Below, in pieces: positions 58,984 through 64,000 of a stretch of 64,000 nt of DNA. The notes below the pieces were generated by a model that saw only the letters and a program-made list of their open reading frames with translations, was not told the origin of the DNA and made no database searches. Every line of letters starts with the position of its first letter. The first letter of the stretch is position 1. Source of the DNA: Microbacterium esteraromaticum (GTDB lineage Bacteria; Actinomycetota; Actinomycetes; Actinomycetales; Microbacteriaceae); NCBI RefSeq assembly GCF_900163815.1, contig NZ_FUKO01000011.1, positions 1 to 64,000 on the forward strand. Direction: 5' to 3'. Position numbers and translations under genes: made by a program.

Positions 58984-61872
58984 ATGGAAACACCACTCCA
59001 GCAGCTCCGCCTCGACAACGCGTTCGGATTCCTCGACAAGTCTGTCCAATCAGACCAGCTGTATCACCCGCTGCTCGTCGCCAACAATGGCGCGAACACG
59101 ATGCTCCGCGCCATTCGCCACGAGCTGCGGCGCTCACTGACGTTCACATTTTCGACAGCGTTCGTCACTACCAGTGCGATTGCAATGCTGAAGCAGGTGC
59201 TCCTGGATTTCCCCGGTAAGGGGACAATCATCACATCCACCTACTTGGGCTTCAACTCGCCCGCCGCCTTCCGCGAGCTACTCAATCTTCCGGGCGTCGA
59301 CGTATTCGTCTACTCGTCGGTCCGTGGCGGGTTCCACGCCAAGGGCTATCTGTTCGAGCAGCCGCAGAGCACGACGGCTATCGTCGGCAGCTCGAACCTG
59401 ACGGAAACCGCACTCCTCACAAATCAGGAGTGGAACCTGAGGTTCTCGGCATTGCCTGATGGAGATATCGTCGATCAGCTTCAGCGAGCTATCAACACGC
59501 AGCTCACTACATCGGTGCCGCTCACGCAGTCATGGATCGCTGATTACGAGAAGACTTACGTCCCACCCGCTCCGCGCACGATCCTCGCACCGCGCACTTC
59601 TGCCACCACTTCGCCCCTCGGTCCTGTCACTCCGAACGCTATGCAATCCGAAGCTCTCCTGCAGCTTCAGAAGGTTCGGGACGTCGGCGAGCGACGCGCA
59701 GTGATCGTCTCCGCAACGGGCACGGGAAAGACCATTCTGTCCGCGCTAGACGTCCGGTCTGTGGCACCCGAGCGGATGCTTTTCGTCGTGCACCGTGAAC
59801 AGATCCTTGACCGCGCGATTGAGGAATTCAGTCGAGTCCTCAACGCTCCCATCCAAGACTTCGGCAAGTTCGTTGGAACCCAGCGGGAACTTGACCGCAA
59901 GTACGTTTTCAGCACCATTCAGTCGCTCTCACGCGCCGAGAACCTGCTCGACATTCCCGCTGGGCACTTCGACTATGTCCTGATCGACGAGGTGCACCGT
60001 GCTGGCGCCGCTTCCTACCGTCGCGTGATCGATCATTTGAAGCCAGATTTTCTTCTCGGGATGACTGCCACGCCGGAGCGTACCGACGACTTCAACGTCT
60101 TCGAGCTTTTCGACTTCAATGTGCCGTACGAAATTCGTCTGCAGCAGGCGCTCGAGGAGGACATGCTCGCTCCGTTCCACTACTACGGAGTGACCGACTT
60201 CATCCAAGGCGATGACGTCATCGACGATGCCAGCCAGCTGGCGATGCTAGTCGCACCCGAACGCGCCGACCACATCATTTCCGCGATCGAAACATACGGG
60301 CATACCGGCAGCCCTGCGCGCGGCCTAATGTTCTGCAGTCGCAAGGAAGAAGTACGTGAACTAGCCAGTCTGCTGAACACCCGCGCCATTCATGGACGCA
60401 AGCTGCGGACAACCGCACTCACCGGCGACGACCCCATCCACGTTCGCGAGTCCGTGGTCACGCAACTTGAAAACGGTGAGTTGGATTACATACTCACCGT
60501 TGACGTCTTCAACGAGGGAATCGATATTCCCAGCGTCAATCAGGTCGTGATGCTGCGGCAGACAAAGTCCAGCATCGTTTTCACGCAACAGCTCGGCCGT
60601 GGCCTTCGGAAAGCCGCGGGGAAGGACCACCTGGTGGTCATCGACTTCATCGGGAACTACACCAACAACTATTTGATTCCGATTGCCCTGTTCGGCGACA
60701 ACAGCCTCAACAAGGATTCAATCCGCAAAAAGATTATTGACGCGCAGGAGGCCGGCGCGATCTCCGGACTCTCCAGTGTGAACTTTGACAAGATCTCCCG
60801 ACAGCGAATCTTCTCCTCCCTGGCCGCGACCAAACTCGACAGCATCCAGAACCTCAAGCGCACCATCGCAGAGTTGGAGAACAGGCTCAACCGGCCTCCA
60901 GCACTCTTGGACTTTGCTCGCTTCGATACAGCCGATCCGGTCGTCGTGGCATGCAAACGTGGAAACTACTGGAACCTCCTACATGCGTTGAAGAAGACGA
61001 ACCGCGCGCCCTCCGGGTCGCAGACTGCCTGGCTGACGTTCATCTCAAACGAGATCCTCAACGGCAAGCGTCCACACGAACTCATACTGATCAGGGCGCT
61101 CCTCGACGCTCCTGGTCGTGCAATCACCGAATCGGCTTACCGCCAGCTACTGCTCGACAGCGGCGCGTCGACCGAACCCGCAACTCTTTCGTCGGTGATG
61201 CGCATTGTCACTCTCGAGTTCTTCACTGAGGCAGAGCGAGCTAAGTATGGCTCTCCCATCGCAATGGCATCCGACCACCAGATCACTTTGAATCCGGAAT
61301 TGGCCGCCTCGCTCAACGGCGATGGCGAGTTCGCGGGCCACTTTGAAGACGTCATCGAGACAGGGCTATACCTGGCGCGTCATCGCTACCAGTGGAGCAA
61401 CGGCCTGGAGGTTGGTCAGCGGTACTCCCGTAAAGATGCTTGCCGCCTACTCAACTGGGAGAAGAACGAACAAAGCACGATGTACGGCTACAAAGTCGAT
61501 TACACCTCGCTGTCATGCCCGATCTTCATTACGTACCACAAACATGAGGACGTATCCGCGAGCACAGCATACGGTGACGAGTTCCTCAACGAATCCAGCC
61601 TGCACTGGTTTACGCGCAGCCGTCGAACTCTCCAGAGTGGCGAAGTGAAGGCCATTGTTGAGAACCGCATACCGCTCCACCTCTTCGCCAAGAAGGATGA
61701 CGCGGAGGGTACTGACTTCTACTACCTCGGTGAAGCACGGTCTTCGAATGCACAACAGACGAAGATGCCGGAGTCGGATGGCGCGCCGTTGGATGTAGTC
61801 ACCATGACTCTCGGCATGGAGTCTCCACTGGAGCAGAGTCTCTACGAATACCTCGTCGGCGCCGGCTCTTAG
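58984..61872 (+). CDS. PLD-nuclease / SF2 helicase / DUF3427 fusion protein
   Basis: This 962-aa protein combines three modules. Residues ~60-180 carry a phospholipase-D-type nuclease site (GGFHAKGYLF, GSSNLTETAL). Residues ~225-620 are an SF2 helicase: SATGTGKTIL (motif I), LIDEVHRAGA (motif II, DEVH), MTATPER (III), FNEGIDIPSVNQ and QQLGRGLRKA (VI). The C-terminal ~330 residues match DUF3427 (QWSNGLEVGQRYSRKDACRLLNWEKNEQSTMYGYKVD). The domain set is typical of DNA-defence or repair enzymes. Codon usage is more A/T-rich than in most of the window. Confidence 0.9.
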   Translation: METPLQQLRLDNAFGFLDKSVQSDQLYHPLLVANNGANTMLRAIRHELRRSLTFTFSTAFVTTSAIAMLKQVLLDFPGKGTIITSTYLGFNSPAAFRELLNLPGVDVFVYSSVRGGFHAKGYLFEQPQSTTAIVGSSNLTETALLTNQEWNLRFSALPDGDIVDQLQRAINTQLTTSVPLTQSWIADYEKTYVPPAPRTILAPRTSATTSPLGPVTPNAMQSEALLQLQKVRDVGERRAVIVSATGTGKTILSALDVRSVAPERMLFVVHREQILDRAIEEFSRVLNAPIQDFGKFVGTQRELDRKYVFSTIQSLSRAENLLDIPAGHFDYVLIDEVHRAGAASYRRVIDHLKPDFLLGMTATPERTDDFNVFELFDFNVPYEIRLQQALEEDMLAPFHYYGVTDFIQGDDVIDDASQLAMLVAPERADHIISAIETYGHTGSPARGLMFCSRKEEVRELASLLNTRAIHGRKLRTTALTGDDPIHVRESVVTQLENGELDYILTVDVFNEGIDIPSVNQVVMLRQTKSSIVFTQQLGRGLRKAAGKDHLVVIDFIGNYTNNYLIPIALFGDNSLNKDSIRKKIIDAQEAGAISGLSSVNFDKISRQRIFSSLAATKLDSIQNLKRTIAELENRLNRPPALLDFARFDTADPVVVACKRGNYWNLLHALKKTNRAPSGSQTAWLTFISNEILNGKRPHELILIRALLDAPGRAITESAYRQLLLDSGASTEPATLSSVMRIVTLEFFTEAERAKYGSPIAMASDHQITLNPELAASLNGDGEFAGHFEDVIETGLYLARHRYQWSNGLEVGQRYSRKDACRLLNWEKNEQSTMYGYKVDYTSLSCPIFITYHKHEDVSASTAYGDEFLNESSLHWFTRSRRTLQSGEVKAIVENRIPLHLFAKKDDAEGTDFYYLGEARSSNAQQTKMPESDGAPLDVVTMTLGMESPLEQSLYEYLVGAGS

Positions 61873-61891
61873 AACAGCATCTGCTCTCTGC

Positions 61892-61897
61892 TACCGT
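61892..61897 (+). promoter_or_regulatory. Leaderless -10 element (TACCGT) of the MazG gene
   Basis: TACCGT is followed by 7 nt and ATG at 61905. Confidence 0.5.
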
Positions 61898-61904
61898 CGC
61901 TCCC

Positions 61905-62231
61905 ATGCCCACTCCCGCCACCCTCGCCGCGCTCCGCGCCTTCGTCGCCGAGCGTGAGTGGGATCAGTTCCACTCCCCCGAGAACCTGGCGAAGTCGATC
62001 TCGATCGAGTCCGCTGAACTCCTCGAGCTCTACCAGTGGGGCCAAGAACCAGACCAGGAGCGCGTCGAAGAGGAACTCGCCGACGTGCTCACGTACTGCA
62101 TCCACCTGGCGAACAAGATCGGCGTCGACATCGACGAGATCATCCTCAACAAGCTTGAGAAGACGCGCGCCAAGTACCCGGTCGAACTCGCAAAGGGGAG
62201 CATGACCAAGTACACGGAACTCAAGCCATGA
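61905..62231 (+). CDS. MazG-like nucleotide pyrophosphohydrolase
   Basis: This 108-aa single-domain MazG/RS21-C6-type protein has FHSPENLAKSISIESAELLELYQW and EELADVLTYCIHLANKIGVDIDEIILNKLEKTRAKYP. Together these supply the ExxE...ExxD metal-binding residues of the all-alpha NTP pyrophosphatases, which remove aberrant or surplus (d)NTPs. Its stop overlaps the start of the GIY-YIG-DUF2075 gene by 4 bp (ATGA), so the two are strictly coupled. Confidence 0.88.
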   Translation: MPTPATLAALRAFVAEREWDQFHSPENLAKSISIESAELLELYQWGQEPDQERVEEELADVLTYCIHLANKIGVDIDEIILNKLEKTRAKYPVELAKGSMTKYTELKP

Positions 62232-63955
62232 GCGGCTTCAGCATCGAGCGACTGCCGTTCGAGCGCGAGGCTGTGAACACCTGGTCACGAAACAGCGGTC
62301 AGCACACCGACTGGCCCGTGGTCTACGTCATCGATGGCGAACGCGCACGACGTCAGCCCGCCCTCTACGTCGGTGAGACAGTCAACGCAGCATCCCGCAT
62401 GCGTCAGCATCTTGCCGGCAACAAGCAGCACGAAGGCCTCGAATCCATCCGCGTCGTCATCGACGAGACGTACAACAAGTCCGTCTGCCTCGACCTTGAA
62501 TCTCACCTGATCCGCTGGTTCCACGGCGACGGTCAGTACAGCATCCTCAACGGCAACGACGGTCTCAGCAACGCGCGCTACTACGACCGCGAGATCTACC
62601 GCGAGTCTTTCCGCGATGTCTTCGAAGCGCTGCGCACCGAGGGGCTGTTCAGCCGCAGCATCCCGCAGATCGAGAACACCGATCTCTTCAAGCTCTCGCC
62701 ATTCAAGGCGCTCACCGACGACCAGGCCATCGCAATCGAAGACATCGTCGAAGGACTGCTCGCCGATCTGCAGCATCCTGATACCCGCTCGACGCTCGTC
62801 GTGCAGGGCGATCCGGGCACCGGCAAGACGATCATCGCGATCTTCCTGATGAAGCTGCTCGCCGACATCCGCGACTACAGCGATATCGACGACGTCGAAG
62901 CCGACTCGATGTTCGCCGAATTCTTCACCCCCGAGAATCGCGAGCTGCTACGCGACCTGAAGATGGCGCTCGTGATCCCCCAGCAGTCGCTGCGCCAATC
63001 GGTCAAGCAGGTGTTCAAGAAGACTCCGAAGCTCGACCCGAAGATGGTGCTGACACCGTTCCAAGTCGGAGAATCGGATGCTGAATTCGACCTGATCCTC
63101 GTCGACGAGACCCACCGCCTGAATCAGCGGGCGAACCAGGCATCCGGTGTGCAGAACAAGAAGTTCGGGCAGATCAACGAGCGGCTCTTCGGTGCCGACG
63201 ATCAGCGATACACGCAGCTCGACTGGATCAAAGCCCGCAGCAAGCACCAGCTGCTGCTCATCGACGGCGCGCAGAGCGTGCGCCCGCACGATCTGTCGCC
63301 CGCCGTGCTCGAACGCGAGCTGCGCCACGCGGCCACCGACCACCGGCACTTCCGGCTTACGACACAGATGCGCGTCCAGGCAGGTGCGGATTACGTCGAA
63401 TACATCCGTGCGATGCTGCGCGGAGAGCGTCCGCCCCGCCCCGCGCTCGGCGAATACGACCTGCGCCTCTTCGACGACCTCGGCGAGATGCGTCAGGCGA
63501 TTCGCGAGCGCGACGTCGAGGTCGGGCTGTCGCGGCTCGTCGCCGGATACGCATGGGACTGGAAGTCGCGACGCGACCCGCAAGCTTTCGACATCGAGAT
63601 TGACGGCGAGCGGATGCGATGGAACAGCACAGATAAGGACTGGATCAACTCACCCGGTTCGCTCGAAGAAGTCGGGTCGATTCACACGGTGCAGGGCTAT
63701 GACCTCAATTACGCCGGCGTCATCATCGGGTCGGATATGCGCGTCGACGCGGATCTCGGCGAGATCGTCGCGAGCCGTGACGACTACCGCGACAAGAAGG
63801 GCAAGGAGAACACTGGGCATCTGAAAGACGCCTTCGGCGACGACGATCTGCTCGTGTTCATCCGCAATATCTACGGCGTGCTGCTGACCCGCGGGATGCT
63901 GGGGACGTATGTGTACGTGTGCGACCCGGGGCTGAGGGCGCTACTCTCGAGCTAG
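62228..63955 (+). CDS. GIY-YIG nuclease fused to DUF2075 AAA ATPase/helicase
   Basis: This 575-aa protein has an N-terminal GIY-YIG-type nuclease fold (VVYVIDGE...ALYVGETVNAASRMRQHL, with catalytic Glu in CLDLESHLIRWF; residues ~30-100). A DUF2075 SF1-like ATPase follows: VVQGDPGTGKTIIAIFL (Walker A, ~195-211), LILVDETHRLNQ (Walker B, ~270), TTQMRVQAGADYVEYI and IHTVQGYDLNYAGVIIG. The nuclease plus ATPase arrangement is known in mobile defence islands. It is translated together with MazG. Confidence 0.92.
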   Translation: MSGFSIERLPFEREAVNTWSRNSGQHTDWPVVYVIDGERARRQPALYVGETVNAASRMRQHLAGNKQHEGLESIRVVIDETYNKSVCLDLESHLIRWFHGDGQYSILNGNDGLSNARYYDREIYRESFRDVFEALRTEGLFSRSIPQIENTDLFKLSPFKALTDDQAIAIEDIVEGLLADLQHPDTRSTLVVQGDPGTGKTIIAIFLMKLLADIRDYSDIDDVEADSMFAEFFTPENRELLRDLKMALVIPQQSLRQSVKQVFKKTPKLDPKMVLTPFQVGESDAEFDLILVDETHRLNQRANQASGVQNKKFGQINERLFGADDQRYTQLDWIKARSKHQLLLIDGAQSVRPHDLSPAVLERELRHAATDHRHFRLTTQMRVQAGADYVEYIRAMLRGERPPRPALGEYDLRLFDDLGEMRQAIRERDVEVGLSRLVAGYAWDWKSRRDPQAFDIEIDGERMRWNSTDKDWINSPGSLEEVGSIHTVQGYDLNYAGVIIGSDMRVDADLGEIVASRDDYRDKKGKENTGHLKDAFGDDDLLVFIRNIYGVLLTRGMLGTYVYVCDPGLRALLSS

Positions 63956-64000
63956 CGCCAGCCATACGCCTGATTCAGGCGTGATGCAGATGCGGCTCCG

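Noticed and set aside
1..64000. tRNA or rRNA genes
   Set aside because: None of the intergenic gaps contains a TTCGANNC-type T-arm with a matching acceptor stem; no rRNA-like sequence was seen.

Overview
The window is high-GC DNA from an actinobacterium, most likely a member of the Microbacteriaceae (Microbacterium-like). This rests on the G/C-rich third codon positions, the many leaderless genes with a TAnnnT hexamer 6-7 nt before the start codon, the very frequent GGATGC/GCATCC hexamer, an IdeR-type iron box, a CsoR-type copper operator and a DUF222-HNH (13E12-type) gene. No rRNA, tRNA, CRISPR array or replication origin was seen.

Layout. 0-4.4 kb: divergent iron-siderophore genes (edge-truncated ABC ATPase, siderophore-interacting reductase), an APC permease and a GNAT acetyltransferase. 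4.3-9.1 kb: copper operon copZ-copA-copB behind a G-tract palindrome. 9.3-19.3 kb: GH35 beta-galactosidase with a divergent LacI regulator, PutP symporter, AlkD-like protein, two membrane proteins, SulP transporter with an ArsR repressor, YjdM. 19.3-27.6 kb: DUF3516 helicase, then a five-gene amino-sugar operon (ABC importer, esterase, NanE) whose junctions are all 4-bp ATGA overlaps, with a divergent GntR regulator. 27.6-35.4 kb: zinc-ribbon SDR, M4 protease with its emfourin inhibitor, RNase HI, a DoxX pair, ArsR with a fused AHSA1 protein. 35.4-39.1 kb: LysR regulator divergent from a MesX-MesD-flavin reductase methionine synthase operon. 39-49 kb: ABC1 kinase, PadR, malate synthase G, SDR-DUF2867 protein, lipoprotein, PfkB kinase and an unknown 550-aa protein.

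49-53 kb is an accessory patch. Two direct copies of a 155-bp cassette (promoter plus SAM-IV-like riboswitch) flank an SOS-box-controlled DUF222-HNH gene, a 32-codon reading frame and a broken copy of the 45.4-kb lipoprotein gene. 53-57 kb holds a ureohydrolase/NCS1 permease/cyclase operon with a divergent XRE-cupin regulator. 57.3-64 kb looks like a defence or genome-maintenance island: an orphan HsdR-N-type nuclease, NUDIX + PLD-helicase-DUF3427, and MazG + GIY-YIG-DUF2075.

The most unusual signal is a scattered set of palindromic elements. Each has two direct ~10-nt blocks followed by two inverted copies, and the like blocks always start 19 nt apart. The block sequence differs between sub-families while the 19-nt phase is kept. 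One copy is embedded in frame in copB, and two copies with covarying ends flank the unknown 550-aa gene.
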